Shown here: positions 11,622 to 23,222 of the stretch, in pieces | Position numbering within the stretch: position 1 is the stretch's first letter | How the letters are laid out: every line of letters begins with the position of its first letter | Assembly (NCBI GenBank): GCA_030867875.1 | Contig: JAOWCC010000577.1 | Span: 4,542,660 to 4,606,659 of the forward strand | Source: Actinernus sp. WN-2022 | Taxonomy: Eukaryota; Cnidaria; Anthozoa; Actiniaria; Actinernidae | Direction of reading: 5' to 3' | Length of the DNA: 64,000 bases | Position numbers and translations under genes: made by a program | The notes under the pieces: model-generated | The model's input: the letters and a program-made list of their open reading frames with translations, nothing else | Database searches by the model: none | Told to the model about the DNA's origin: nothing

Positions 11622-12585
11622 AACCCTGTTCTATTTGTTAATTAAAACCGTCAATATTTATAGAGCAGGACATAGCACGTCAGATAAAATCATTCATTCG
11701 TTTTATTTGCGACTAATGTTCTAAATGAGAAATTTACAACCAAACCGGTTTGTGATGGGTATAATTAGCGGATACCTTCGCGGGTCTCTCTCGTTAATAA
11801 TTTTGTACTCGCGTTGTTTTAAAGAAAACTATAGAAACCTATATACCTTTGTAAAGCTTATGAAGTGCAGGAACGCTGAATGGATTTGTTTAAAAAAATA
11901 TTTAATTGTAAAGCAATGCTAAGCCAACAAACGCAAAACTGACAAGGTTTATAAAAGTGAATTAGCCGCCGTCGAGTTAACGCATAAGAACAATTCAACT
12001 GCACAATGTCAATCAGCATATGACAGCCTAAATAAGGGTGTGAGCATTTAATATTTTACTTCATTCAAATGCAATTCATTCCTAAAGTTTTAGTCTTCAA
12101 TAATGTCCAAGTCACATTACGCGGGATACTCTACGAGGAAAAATACTTTGAATATTGCTAAACGCTCAAACACTTTTCTTTGTCAGTAACTTATCTGTCT
12201 TTTGGCCGAGTTTTATCAAAATCTGGCAAGTCTGCATACCCTATTAATTCATTCAAAGAGAGGGGATACGAAGAAAAACCTAGTCGGAGATTTGGCGTGT
12301 AAAGTTTTGTGAACGTTTCACACCTCAACACTTCGAACCAACTAGCGAATGACTACGCAAGGACCCCTGGAGCAAGCTTCAAAGCAGTAGTGAAATTCGC
12401 GGGAAATTGGTAAATAGGTCATATTTCATAAGAAACCTTTCGCTCTCACAACAATTCAACAGTTTCGCTGAGTTCGAGAGCCGATAAGTTTCATTCCCAA
12501 AGTTCCACAACATCTTACACAACATTCCACATTCAAACCTGAGAAAACAGAAACCTCTCTGAGCTTCTTTCTGCGTCACAAAGTC
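11622..12585. other. No gene recognised
   Basis: AT-rich non-coding sequence. The short ORFs on either strand show no family signature or splice context. Confidence 0.45.
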
Positions 12586-12635
12586 TTAAGCGTGGTTTTC
12601 ACTTACGTTGGAAGCATAAGCACAAGCACAAGAAC

Positions 12636-12667
<32 letters not shown>

Positions 12668-12943
12668 CTACAGAGTAGCTATACATCCGTGAAAGGAAAA
12701 ACTAATGGTAATAATAGAAATTAAGTAAGTTGCTACACTATTTACATCAACTATATGGACATAAAAAAACAATAATATAAACTGCTTGACATAAGCACAA
12801 GGAAAAGGAAAACTCTCCTTTCATTTCTGCTTACGTTGCGCGGTTTCCACTGAAAACTACCTCCACATAAGCACAAGCACAAGCAGTTAGCCAATCATTA
12901 TGCTAGCCCCAGGCCACCGAAATGCGGGGAGCGTGAGAGAAAA

Positions 12944-13090
12944 ATGGCGACCGTCTTTGACTTTGATGAAAAATATCGGAAGTGGTCCGACAGTTTCCAG
13001 TCTTGTATGACAAGACATGCAAGGACTTCAAAGACCAAACAAAGAAAAAAATGGCTTGGGAAGATGTGGCCAAAACAATGGGACTTAAGT
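12944..13090 (+). pseudogene. Decayed MADF (Myb/SANT-like) domain
   Basis: An ATG at 12944 begins a frame reading FDFDEKYRKW. After a frame change near 13005 the text continues LYDKTCKDFKDQTKKKMAWE and then DVAKTMGL, which has the spacing of a MADF domain (aromatic residues, central K-D-F, W-E-D-V-A). The downstream part of the domain is absent. Harbinger transposons encode a Myb/MADF partner for DNA binding and nuclear import of the transposase, so this is probably the relic of that gene. The frameshift and truncation rule out function. Confidence 0.55.
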
Positions 13091-13295
13091 TTGTTTTATA
13101 ACTTAACTTACAGGCCATCAAGAGAGAGCACCCAAAACTTTATTCTTTATCCCACCGTAACTCTTTCACAAGGTTTTCATATTCCCCTTGACTCTTACTT
13201 CTCAAAAAAAATCTCTCTAACCCAAAATCGTTTCTCTTTTCGACAGATTCTGCTTCGCACATCGTCTTTCGCGTAAAACACGCAGAAAAAAAACG

Positions 13296-13620
13296 AGCCA
13301 GGGTGGCGCAGTGGTTAAGCGCTTCGCGTCTCACCTCTGTGGCCCAGGTTCGATTCCCGGACGGGGCGCCATATGTGAGTTGAGTTTGTTGGTACCTCGC
13401 CCTTGCTCCGTGGGTTTTTCTCCGGGTTCTCCGGTTTTCCTCCGGGTTCTCCGGTTTTCCTCCCTCCGCAAAAACCAACACGCTAAATTCCAATTCGATC
13501 TGTGGATTAGCCGGGACCTGGCTTTGATCAGCCCCATGGTTGTTTCAGAGTCTCGTTCGAAATTCAGAGTTCAGAGAGTAGGAGACGGCGAACCGCTTCA
13601 TCCCGATCCGCCATGATGGA
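13296..13620 (+). mobile_element. tRNA-derived SINE
   Basis: Starts with a tRNA-like head: A box in gtggcgcagtggttaagcgc and a perfect B box, ggttcgattcc, about 35 bases on. The body contains repeated ctccgggttctccggttttc. The same head and body occur on the minus strand at 48655-48840. The overlapping ORFs on both strands are artefacts. Confidence 0.8.
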
Positions 13621-14429
13621 ATAATTGGATCGTGTCACCATGGAAATAGTAGCATGGAAGCGAGCCTTGTGCTTACGCTTCCGTCGCGCTGATTTTCACT
13701 CGCGCATAACGTTATTATGCTTATGCTTCCAACGTAAGTGAAAACCACGCTTTAATGAAGCTTTCATGAAAACAACACATTTCAAGCCGGAGAAAACATA
13801 AACCTGTGAACACTAATCTCTGTAATTCTTTTCGAATCACAAAGGCTTAATTGTGGCAGGTTGTTTAAAGTAAGTGCGCCCTCGGTCTTGAATTTCTATG
13901 CAAGACCGAGTCGGTAGTTTTTAACCTATATTTAGGGTGTATTTGTTTTGTAAATTCAAGTGATCCCATGGGACGTGCACCGTCGCGGGCGGTCTCCCAC
14001 GAGCATTTCTTGGATTCAAATTTCATTTTGGAATTTGCAAAACAAATATCCTTTATCGGATTTCGAAATCCGGATTTTCCAAAACAAGTACACCCTTAAA
14101 TTGAATCGCTAGCTGATTGGTGAGATTGTCATTAATTGAAATTGAATGTGGTACTTTTTAATAGGATGAACTTATCAGATAGGGCAGTACCACAAATAAC
14201 GACAGAAGGTTCGCTTCCACGCTGAAAGTACCCGCTCCAGATGGAACTGAAATATGGAGAACAAAAGATATGTAAGTCACAGACATTTAGAAATTTGAAC
14301 AGCAACAGTGGTTTCCATACGTTTTAATTATTTGCTTCACTAGTATCTGACACAAAAAAAAAACAAGTGGAAGTCCTGGATCTGAACGAAAAGGCACTAG
14401 GTTTGGAAAATTGTACGTGTTTCTGATGT

Positions 14430-14502
14430 TCGATTGGTTCGATTGGTTCGATTGGTTCGATTGGTTCGATTGGTTCGATTGGTTCGATTGGTTCGATTGG
14501 TT
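14430..14502. repeat. 9-bp microsatellite
   Basis: Eight perfect copies of gattggttc in tandem. Confidence 0.95.
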
Positions 14503-14749
14503 CTGATGTTAATTGGCTACAAACAGTTAAATTCTCTAATACTTTTATTTTTTAAATTGCTTTGATACAGTAATTTTCTCCACATTTCCCAGCAGAATGA
14601 GAAACTCAGGTTTACGCAATACACTTTCAAAAGATTCCTACAGCTTTGTGTTACAAAAGAAATAGTTTTCATTGCGATTTCAGTCTTCAGGACAGTGTAA
14701 ATATGATTTTGAGATCATAAGTGTTTTGTACTCGGGTATCCCTGTAAAG

Positions 14750-15569
14750 GGGAACTGAACCCTAAAATCAACCCAATGGCTATACAAAGATGTATTCGAA
14801 AGAAATAAGTTCTGCTATTTTATTTTTCTGTTTTGTGCGTCGATGAAGAGAAAATTAGTTTTAAAGTTCAATAAATCTAGCTTGTGTGGCTGCTCAATTC
14901 AGTGCTTTTTCCCCAAATCGTACGTCACACATACCAAGAGAGAGCAACCACACCTCCAGCACAAAGAAAATTAGGAGCCATTGGTCTAGGTTTTCAATAG
15001 GGAACTTAAGCAACCAGGACGGCGACGGCAGTGACGACGGGACGTGGAGAAGTGTTTTCTGCCGAAATTTGGTATTTACTCTTTCCTTTGTTCGCCTTTA
15101 ATTTTTTCGCACAACGTTCGAGTTCTCTTTACAACGTAAAATTTTGGGTTTTCACGTTGTGTTTTTGCAGACAACGGTTGAAATGTAGGCGAAATGTAGT
15201 TAATAAATAATAATAAATACTGTTTTACAACCAGGCATCCCCGTGAGGGGCTCTTCCGTACCGGTTCACTCCACACACGCTCACACTACACTCATATATT
15301 CTCTACTCGCTACATTCAAGCTCACATGTTGATTTTTGAGGAGTGCCGTTGTCCGAGACGTTGCCCCTAATCCTCCGCATGTTAAAACTAGTTTATTCCC
15401 AGTACCTGACGTCACAAATTACAAGACTTGAGCCGTAGCGGAGGTTGTAAGTAAGGTTTACAGATTTTCTCTTCATAGACGTGCAACACAGAGAAATAAA
15501 ATAGCACAACTTATTTATTTCGAATACACCTTTGTATAGTTGTTGGGTTGATTTTAGGATTCAGTTCCC
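14750..15569. mobile_element. 820-bp TIR element
   Basis: Inverted termini of about 115 bp: left from GGGAACTGAACCC through a region with tacaaagatgtattcgaaag, right its diverged complement ending at 15569. Nested inside, from 14999, is a dispersed sequence starting gcaaccaggacggcgacg that also occurs at 28368 and 46489. No transposase recognised and no clear target duplication. Confidence 0.6.
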
Positions 15570-16113
15570 AGCGAGATTCGTCAGTTGATATGAAAATAGT
15601 GGGAAATAACTGTGTCCGCCCCGGACATGTAATATAAACACCTCTCACCGTGATACAGCCCTTTTGAATTTGTTGTGGCAATAAAAAAAAGTTGTTGTAG
15701 GACACATCTTAGGCCTGATTGCTTAGTCTTCCACGCACGTAATGCGCATGATCACATAAACATATCAAATATAGCTTACGTACTGAAAGAGAAACGTTCA
15801 AGGCTTTGTCGAAATCGTGTCAAGTTCATACTGAGCATGCATGCTCGAGCGTTGTAGCAGCTCCACTTTTGTGCTAGTCAGTCCGGTTTACCGTCGTCAA
15901 ACCAGTTTTTAAAGTGCACACATCTCGAGCCTGGGCTCGAAATTGTATCCAAGCAACGCTTGCACGTGCTCAATATAAAGTTGAGTTCGGAAGAGCCTTC
16001 GCTTCTCCTTTTGCTGGAATAAAACAAATCCTTTAATATTATATCTTATAACACGATGGCTTGGGTTTCACCGCCACGGACGGGTGTTTCGGGATTTTCC
16101 CAGTGCGTAGTAA

Positions 16114-16240
16114 AGTCTGGTTCACACTAGCAAACAAAGCATAAACACAAGCAGCACAAGCAGACTCAGTGCAGTAATAGTGAGATGCGAACACGTACCG
16201 CTAATGATCAATGCATTGTGTCACTAGTGTGAACCAGGCT
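16114..16240. mobile_element. 127-bp Harbinger-type MITE with TAA duplications
   Basis: Termini AGTCTGGTTCACACTAG and its near-complement, flanked by TAA at 16111-16113 and 16241-16243. Related sequence is at 5943-6040. Same duplication type and AG-start termini as the elements at 9875 and 12589. Confidence 0.8.
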
Positions 16241-16444
16241 TAATGGGACGGTAAATACCATGCAATAATAATAATCGAGAACGTAAAAACCAAATGGAAC
16301 AGTCATAAGTGTGTTACGTACTACAGTCGTCACTGGGGCTGTACGGCGCTAGGGATTGTCGCGAATTCTTCTTCAAATCGTCAAACTTGCTTGAGGCTTG
16401 GTCAGCTAAAAAATTCAAATAGTAAGTTCATGTAATGACCTCAT

Positions 16445-16556
16445 AGACCAGTTCACGGTTCATGCGCAGTTGTTCAAGTCTTTTTCAACTGGCGGCCACC
16501 ATTGTCTGACATCTGCCTGCTCGCCAAATAAACAAAGGAACCGTAAACTGGTCTAT
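16445..16556. mobile_element. Small MITE, relative of 7045-7179
   Basis: Termini tagaccagttcacggttcat and its complement at the right; the inner part of the right arm is deleted compared with the 7045 copy. A short direct repeat, aggcatcaaaacgaggcc, follows. Confidence 0.6.
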
Positions 16557-17485
16557 TGATAAAGGCATCAAAACGAGGCCAGGCATCAAAACGAGGCCAG
16601 TTGCATCAGCTTGTCACAGGAAGAGAACAATCTACAGTCGATGGCGGAAAACAACGTTAATTACCTTATGACACAAAAGAACACGATAGTGTTGTACGAC
16701 AGAAACTAAGACATTTCTGACCGACTCTACTTTGTGATTTTTGGGCCAGCTGGCCTCGCTCTGATACCGGCGTTACCAGATTTGTTTGCCATTGATATAC
16801 GAATAAGGTGAATGCATATAACATCTATCGTAATGGCACATTTGTACGGTCCGTGTAAGTACAGCATGTTGCAGTATTTGCAATTGCATTCAAAGTGTGC
16901 ATTAGTAAGCACAATATTGCAAGAGTAGAATGACCACGGCATGCAGTACTGTGTGCAATGTACCTCATATACTAAACGTATCACGAACAAAGAAGTACGC
17001 AGCGGACTTCGTGCAAAACGTGGCTATTGACCAATCAGAGCGCTCGTTTCGCTGTGTTAATTGTATAAAAAGGTTTATTATACGACTTGGCGTTTTCGAC
17101 TGCAATACGGAATAAAACGAGTGCAAACATGAGAGCGTATTACCCGGGTCACAAACAGGTTTGCACAGGTTTATTCAACACTTCAAAGGTTGTGTAAGCG
17201 CACGAGCCAATTGGAAACTATTCAAACTTAGAATACACGTACACTGTGCAAATTTGAACAAAATCCATTGGATGGAAGTTGGCACCTTAGTGAGCGAGTG
17301 AATGAGAAGTGAGTGACACAATTTCGCCATCCCAATAACTTGCTTCTGCGCCTGCGCGCAACCATGAGTTAAAAACTGACTCGTACAACCACCAAGCCGT
17401 GTAATAACCTCGTTATACAACACAGTACATGTGCATTCGAATACCATCAAGAAAGTCCCAATCATACGTCACATACAAAACATAC
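16557..17485. other. Probable intron or 3' flank of the SOD-repeat gene
   Basis: No exon could be assigned with confidence after the one at 17486-17610. The 88-codon minus-strand ORF at 16727-16990 has no supporting splice site or family signature. Confidence 0.4.
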
Positions 17486-17610
17486 CTTTCCCAATGATGC
17501 CAAACTTGATGTTCGCGCACTTGGAAACCTTGGCCTTCATTTTCCTGATGTATGTTATCCGCCATTTGGGGATTGTCAGGACAGTAGCCATGCGAGAGAT
17601 AAAGTTCATT
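17486..17610 (-). CDS. SOD-repeat gene, probable exon 8
   Basis: A 125-nt open segment behind a strong acceptor (tggtgttttttag) and before a GTATGTT donor. Its frame matches only if exon 7 splices at AA|GTAAGA, four bases before the in-frame TAA. The joined text reads FSKMNFISRMATVLTIPKWR, then basic residues and KFGIIGK. The strand-helix-strand-strand pattern with an IP-W-RI core resembles a small SEA-like domain. If used, the protein exceeds 711 residues and further exons lie to the left, unassigned. If not, the protein ends at the exon 7 stop. Confidence 0.55.
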
Positions 17611-18112
17611 CTAAAAAACACCAAGAAAGACGATCAAATAAACAAATATAGATGTAATTCTGGATACAGGACCGAGCCTAGATTCGATCTCCTGCCGAAC
17701 CTACAACTTGCAACTACACGACTGACATTAGAGAATCGCTATGATGTTTCTTAAAATCTGCGAAAAATGTAAAGCATGCTGGTGCAAAAAAAATGACGCC
17801 TTCCCAGTCTTTCAGCCTCTAGCTTTGTTATACCGGGTTTCAGTACCATTCCCTCCCCGTTTAAGTTTTGTTTGGACGCTGTTTGAATGGCTTTGTGATG
17901 GGGACTGTTTCCACAGATGTAAAAACAGGCGTTTTGCGTATGACAATTTCGTTATTGCTTTAGTTCCCCAAATTTCCATATGCTTCACATTGCATATGCC
18001 TCAATTTTAAATGACGAAACATATGAAACGACAAAAAATAGTCATAAAACAATCGCTCTTGTTGCGTAACAATAGGGACAATCATGTGACGTCACAAGAT
18101 ACAAGATGGCGG

Positions 18113-18459
18113 CTAAATACAGGAATGGCTCACTTAATTAAGTCATGAAATGACAATATAAACTAACATAAATTAGCAGTGGTTTTAAAATTTACAAATT
18201 TGACAGCAATTGAGCGACGATGGTTGTTTAAGTGTAGTGGTTGCGACTTTTGCCTTACGAGTAGGAGGAGCGGGGTTCGAGTTTCAGAAAATGTCTCAAT
18301 TTTTTTACCTCACCATTTTCTTGACAATTTTTTTTTGATAACCCTAGCTTTAGGTAGGTAAGATCTTGTTTACTGACCGGTTAGGGTTTTTATGGTTCAG
18401 GGTAGGGTTTTAGTTAGTTTATATTGTCATTTCATGAAGTGAACAATTCCTGTATTTAG
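18113..18459. mobile_element. MITE with nested tRNA-like sequence
   Basis: Inverted ends of about 45 bp (gctaaatacaggaatgg inward to gaaatgacaatataaac, and its complement at the right). The interior at 18216-18300 has a tRNA-like stretch with a ggggttcgagtttc B-box-like motif, probably a decayed SINE. Confidence 0.65.
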
Positions 18460-18536
18460 GAGCGCGTGGGAAATTCAAACGCGTTTGATAGACAAGAAAA
18501 TCGGACCATAACAGCGTACAATTTACAGGACACAAA

Positions 18537-19017
18537 TACAGCATTAGATTTAGATATCCATAACAAACACAGCATTAGATTTAGATATCCATAACAAACA
18601 CAGCATTAGATTTAGATATCCATAACAAACACAGCATTAGATTTAAATCCATACCAAACACAGCATTAGATTTAGATATCCATAACAAACACAGCATTAG
18701 ATTTAGATATCCATAACAAACACAGCATTAGATTTAGATCCATACCAAACACAGCATTAGATTTAGATATCCATAACAAACACAGCATTAGATTTAGATA
18801 TCCATAACAAACACAGCATTAGATTTAGATATCCATACCAAACACAGCATTAGATTTAGATATCCATAACAAACACAGCATTAGATTTAGATCCATACCA
18901 AACACAGCATTAGATTTAGATATCCATAACAAACACAGCATTAGAATTAGATATCCATACCAAACACAGCATTAGATTTAGATATCCATAACAAACACAG
19001 CATTAGAATTAGGTAAC
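18537..19017. repeat. 33-bp minisatellite
   Basis: About 15 tandem copies of a unit containing cagcattagatttagatatc followed by cataacaaaca. Some units lack the atatc segment. Units are contiguous with no unique spacers, so this is not a CRISPR. Confidence 0.95.
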
Positions 19018-19467
19018 AAACATTTTACAGCAAACATTGCCTTTCACTTTCAGTGGAGACTCCTTCAAAAAAATTGTAACAAATTCCGCTTCGAAGCGCA
19101 CTTAAAAATACGATTTTCAACAGAAATTGCACAAGTTCTGTCTGACAGAATTTTACTTTGTTAAAGGTAATGTATACAACTTTCAACATTTTAGGCGAAT
19201 TTCACCACGTGGATTATGATTACTATTAAAAAACATAGTGGGTCTGGTTCGGAAGGCCAATGTGTTGCCATGATAACCGATTACCTTAACTCAATAAACA
19301 AAATCATATCATCATTTTAGTAGTTTTGATATTGTAAGCTGCTTTAGTTTTACCTCTTCCACACTGTGACGCAAAAGCCACAAGATAAAAGTATCCCGAC
19401 TTATGAATAACCCTTTAGGACCTTCAATAACTTTAGTACAGATCAGAGAGTGTATCAGTTTTGTATC

Positions 19468-19604
19468 TTACTTGGAGAAAGGCGTTGCCTCAACAAATTC
19501 CAGCGTTTTCTCGACGAACGTGGACGCGACTGGTACAATGTCAGTACAGCCAAGACGAGGTAGTGTTCCTCCATGTATGTGTACGACTACTCCTCTGCCC
19601 ACCA
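19468..19604 (-). CDS. SOD-repeat gene, exon 7
   Basis: Begins after acceptor tgtgctag and completes the valine split with exon 6. It encodes the end of SOD repeat 4: VVGRGVVVHIHGG (His634 is the fourth copper ligand of this repeat), then a conserved-type Cys (RLGCTDI) and the tail TLEFVEATPFSK, then TAA at 19468-19470. The sequence AA|GTAAGA overlaps this stop and would serve as a donor leading to the exon at 17486-17610. So the stop may be a real C-terminus, an alternative end, or simply intronic. Confidence 0.85.
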
Positions 19605-21213
19605 CTAGCACACAAACGAACACGAGTTTATATGAACACAATGGCATCTCACATTTGCGCAACAGGCCATTTGAACTATGACGTCAGCTGACTACAACCA
19701 GATTCTTGTTTTCTTAATCCGGTTTTAAATACCAAGACAATGGCCAGTGTAAAAAAAGAATCCACGCAAAGAATTCTGATAATTATAATGCTCAAATGAC
19801 GTCATAGTACAAATGGCCTAATACCCTCACTCATGGCATTTAAGAAATTAAAAAAGGGCAAACGAAACAGGGGAAAGGTTAGATCATTGTGCTATAGTGA
19901 ACAGTAATACAGACTGCCTCGTGAACAGCTTATTGGTAGACCGCTGACCTAATGGTAGGTCGTGGGCTTCATTTTCGGCAGGACCAAGACTCAGTTGGGA
20001 CTTAGAATAACGTAAGCTATATCGTGACGTGCGAATGGTTAGGCCTATTTATGTTTTCCCTCTGAGCTATATCATACAGAACTTAAGATGATTGATTTAC
20101 TAGTCTAAGGACAACTTATATTATTTTTAGTGCTGCATTGACTATAAACAAAGCACACACACCAAATATTTGGAGTAAAATGGCTGAGGGCAAAAACCCA
20201 AAGCCGCTTTTAATAAATAACCAAATTATCATTTGATAAATATTTACAATCTGGTAAATTATTTTGGCCCAGTAAAGGTGAGGGCCACAAAAACGCCAAA
20301 ACATCATAAATATAATTATGATGCCGCCACACCCAAAGGGATTATTTCATTTTCTCAGTCAAGGACAAGAAACTACTCAGCCCCAGTTAAAATCTGGTAA
20401 AATTCCCAGTCAGGGCTGTGTGTTTACACTGCTAAACGCAGACTAACGATGTGGCATAATGAGAACACGACGAGTCTAACAAAGTGCCATGTTTCTCAAG
20501 AATCATCCGGCATAATCTGTTCTTTGTCCCGATTATTCCCAAGAAAAAACCTCCACACATTTTTGTGAATGTCCCGATATTGCTTCTATTTTCATGGAAA
20601 CTGACCCCAAGATTTTCGATTTCCGACATTTTCTTTAGACTCCCGGAACCATTTTGCTGTTCTCCCAAAACAAGCCTTATTATGTATCAGTCAATTCCAA
20701 CACCGTGCACGTCCTCCCCCCTTCGGGCAACCCTCAGGCATTTGAAAAGTTCGTATTTTTACGATGAAATGCCCCACTACCCAGGCACAAAAGCTGGTCA
20801 AATGCCCCCCATTTTTTTCCTCCAGGCTGGTCAAATGCCCCACCATCGGGGATGCGAACGGAACATTTTACTGATCTTCCTAATCTCCTTTCACTGAAAC
20901 GAGGGGCTTTTTCCAAATTTGCATTAAATGTGGATACTACTGCAAAAGGGACGCTAATAATCAGAGACGCTAACTTAGGAAAACATAGCTAATTCGAGCG
21001 CTTAGAGGGGTTGCTTATTTGATACTGAGCGCTGCAAACTACTCATCAATTGCCGTTGCCCCACGTTTTGCATCCCTCCACCCCCAGTGGCGGGGAATAA
21101 ATGCACGGATTTGGAGTTGACTGATACATTTATTAGAGTTGTCATCCCCCATGAGAACAGCGAGCTCAATAACCGCTCGACAAACTCGATCAAACAGAAT
21201 ATGACAATCTTAC
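19605..21213. other. Intron 6 of the SOD-repeat gene
   Basis: Non-coding. Short ORFs on both strands (for example at 20432-20668 and 20484-20897) lack splice context and family signatures. No repeat structure recognised apart from a short direct repeat, ggtcaaatgccccc, near 20797 and 20830. Confidence 0.6.
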
Positions 21214-21358
21214 CGTTGTTGTCACCAAACATAGACGCGTCCACATCAGTATAGAAGCGAGGTCCGGAGCCCATGTCATACATTCGATGTTTTCTTGAGA
21301 GGTCGCCCAGTTCACACCGCAAAGGGTTGGTGGGTGAACATGTGGCTTTGTAGTTTCC
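21214..21358 (-). CDS. SOD-repeat gene, exon 6
   Basis: Acceptor cacatgcag, donor G|GTAAGA; 145 nt, residues 578-625 plus one base. It encodes the middle of repeat 4: ATCSPTNPLRCELGDLSRKH, matching the family's cysteine and GDLSGK motif, and ends at FGDNN just before the VVGR motif of exon 7. Confidence 0.88.
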
Positions 21359-22210
21359 CTGCATGTGATTGGGTAAATGAAACAATTAGTAAAGCCGTCA
21401 TATATTGTGCTTCTTTACAAAGTTCTCGTAACGAGGTTTAAGTCACTTTGCTTAGTTCTTTTAAGATCCATTTGACACAACGCTGATACATTTGATTATA
21501 TGGGATCATTTGGAGGTACGGATTTGGAATCCTTTTTGGGTCCTGCATGTATTTTGAGTCCTCGGCTGAGATCATTATGCGAAGTCAAATTTTAAAAGAT
21601 AATATTCTCCACTAGAAAAAAAAAATTAAAAATTATTAACAGGATAATACAAAGTGGATATCATATAGTCGCAGATTTTCTCCAGCATACTTAGATGGCA
21701 CATCCCTCCCCCTCCTTTGGGGTAATTGGTCGGGGATGCTCGTCAGAAAAGCTGGAAAATACCCTAAAAACACCTTGCCCAGAAAATGCACTACCCTAAA
21801 ATTGCCATTATAGCCTGGTATATCTAATAATTACGAATGCAATTTGTTTTAAACTCCGAGGGCCTACGTCAGCTATGTACCCCCTAAAATACCAGATTTT
21901 AGAAGCATTTGGTTTTTGCTTAAAAACCCTAAAAATATCGGAGCGCCACTTTAAACCCCTGAAAAATATGACTAGCATTCCCCCGACCACCAAATATAAT
22001 CCCCCCCCGCGGGCACATTCCTCTACTTCCAAGTAAGTGTTTTTATATTTTATCACGAGAAAGGTTTATACTTTAAGCGTTGGTATCACTAGCTCTCGTA
22101 TTTTGTTTTCTTCATCGATGGCAATGGGAAGCGAACTCTCCCAACACAGTTTGTGAAATGATACCCTGATTACATATATGGGACAAAACCCAAACATAGT
22201 TATCGCATAC

Positions 22211-22333
22211 CTCCACATACACCTTATACGGGTTGTAGTGTGGCCCTACACTGCCACATCTACCGCCGCTCACGGGCTTGTCCATATCATCTCCAACATG
22301 CTTCTCGTGAACGTGCCAGTTGTGGTTTGTGGT
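22211..22333 (-). CDS. SOD-repeat gene, exon 5
   Basis: Acceptor tttttag, donor GAG|GTATGC; 123 nt, 41 codons, phase 0 at both ends (residues 537-577). It carries the copper-binding core of repeat 4: NHNWHVHEK (His543 and His545) and RCGSVGPHYNPY (His568). Confidence 0.92.
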
Positions 22334-22361
22334 CTAAAAATTGTTAGTAATACGAGAAATA

Positions 22362-22575
22362 CTAAGTTAATTTAACGAAGGTCTACCGTGATTACTGTGG
22401 CCCAGTAGTTAATTTAACGAAGGTATGCAGTGATTACTGTGCCCCAGTAGTTAATTTAACGAAGGTATACCGTGATTACTGTGCCCCAGTAGTTAATTTA
22501 ACGAAGGTCTACCGTGATTACTGTGCCCCAGTAGTTAATTTAACGAAGGTCTACCGTGATTACTGTGCCCAGTAG
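22362..22575. repeat. 42-bp minisatellite
   Basis: Five near-identical copies of a unit containing agttaatttaacgaaggt followed by accgtgattactgtgccccagt. It lies in intron 4 of the SOD-repeat gene, 29 bp upstream of exon 5 on the minus strand. Confidence 0.93.
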
Positions 22576-22894
22576 TTTACATAATGGCCCTCCTATTTAA
22601 CATTTTAAAAAAACTGAGATAATAAATAAACTGACAATTAAATAAGTAAAATGAAATTTAAAACAGAGTTATCAACAGAGAGTTGGACAAAATATATGCA
22701 TAATTTACAAATACCTTACCTAATACGTACGAGAACTGTTACAATGTATACTAGTGAGAGCAGAAATGGGAAAACGTGAAAAGATAACCGCTTGGTGGAA
22801 AACAAATCAAGGCAGAAAAAATTTCCTCTGTTATACCAATCTTATCACTCTTATTTAATAGATATTCGTATAATAGAATTAATAATAACCATAC

Positions 22895-22978
22895 CAAGCT
22901 ATTGTCTTTAGTTTCCAGGTCAAGATATATAGCCGTGTCCAGGGGAGACACGCTGCTTTCTGTAGACTTGTACTGCGT
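22895..22978 (-). CDS. SOD-repeat gene, exon 4
   Basis: Acceptor ttgttcttttcag, donor TTG|GTATGG; 84 nt, 28 codons, phase 0 at both ends (residues 509-536). It reads TQYKSTESSVSPLDTAIYLD, the beta-strand segment between VIGHILM (exon 3) and NHNWHVH (exon 5). Confidence 0.85.
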
Positions 22979-23121
22979 CTGAAAAGAACAACACATTCTG
23001 TGCAATGTCCTGTGCAACTTGTGTCGTGATGGTATGTGAGAAAAGGACATATTGTATGGTATGACATACTGTGCAGACAAGGGCGTTACATTTACTGAAC
23101 AGTGGTCAGGACACTGGAAGA

Positions 23122-23222
23122 GGGGGGGGGGGGGGGGGGGGAGGAGCGAAGAAAAAATAACCGACAACACAAATAACCAACCCTCTCCCTCCCTCCCTCC
23201 CGCTCCCACCCTCTCCCCCCCC
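23122..23222. repeat. G20 homopolymer and pyrimidine tract
   Basis: Twenty consecutive G (23122-23141), followed 40 bp later by a C/T-only run of about 40 bases (ccctccctccctcccgctcc core). It lies in intron 3 and may form quadruplex or triplex DNA. Confidence 0.9.

Larger units (their letters stand above)
12589..13751. mobile_element. 1.16-kb Harbinger-type element with TTA duplications
   Basis: Inverted termini of about 30 bp starting AGCGTGGTTTTCACTTACG, flanked by TTA (12586-12588 and 13752-13754). The interior carries subterminal repeats of the gcataagcacaag type, an (AAT)n tract at 12637-12668, a MADF-domain remnant at 12944-13090 and a SINE at 13296-13620. The MADF remnant fits a deletion derivative of an autonomous Harbinger, which encodes such a partner protein. 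Confidence 0.78.

Noticed and set aside
13140..13616. ORFs of 117 and 101 codons on opposite strands
   Set aside because: Both run through the tRNA-derived SINE at 13296; the Pro/Gly/Ser-rich text comes from its ctccgggttctccgg repeats.
16727..16990. Minus-strand 88-codon ORF as exon 9 of the SOD-repeat gene
   Set aside because: No acceptor in the phase required by exon 8 and no resemblance to the preceding domain.
18537..19017. Possible CRISPR array
   Set aside because: The units are contiguous, with no unique spacers, and the genome is eukaryotic. The same holds for 22362-22575 and 49118-50484.
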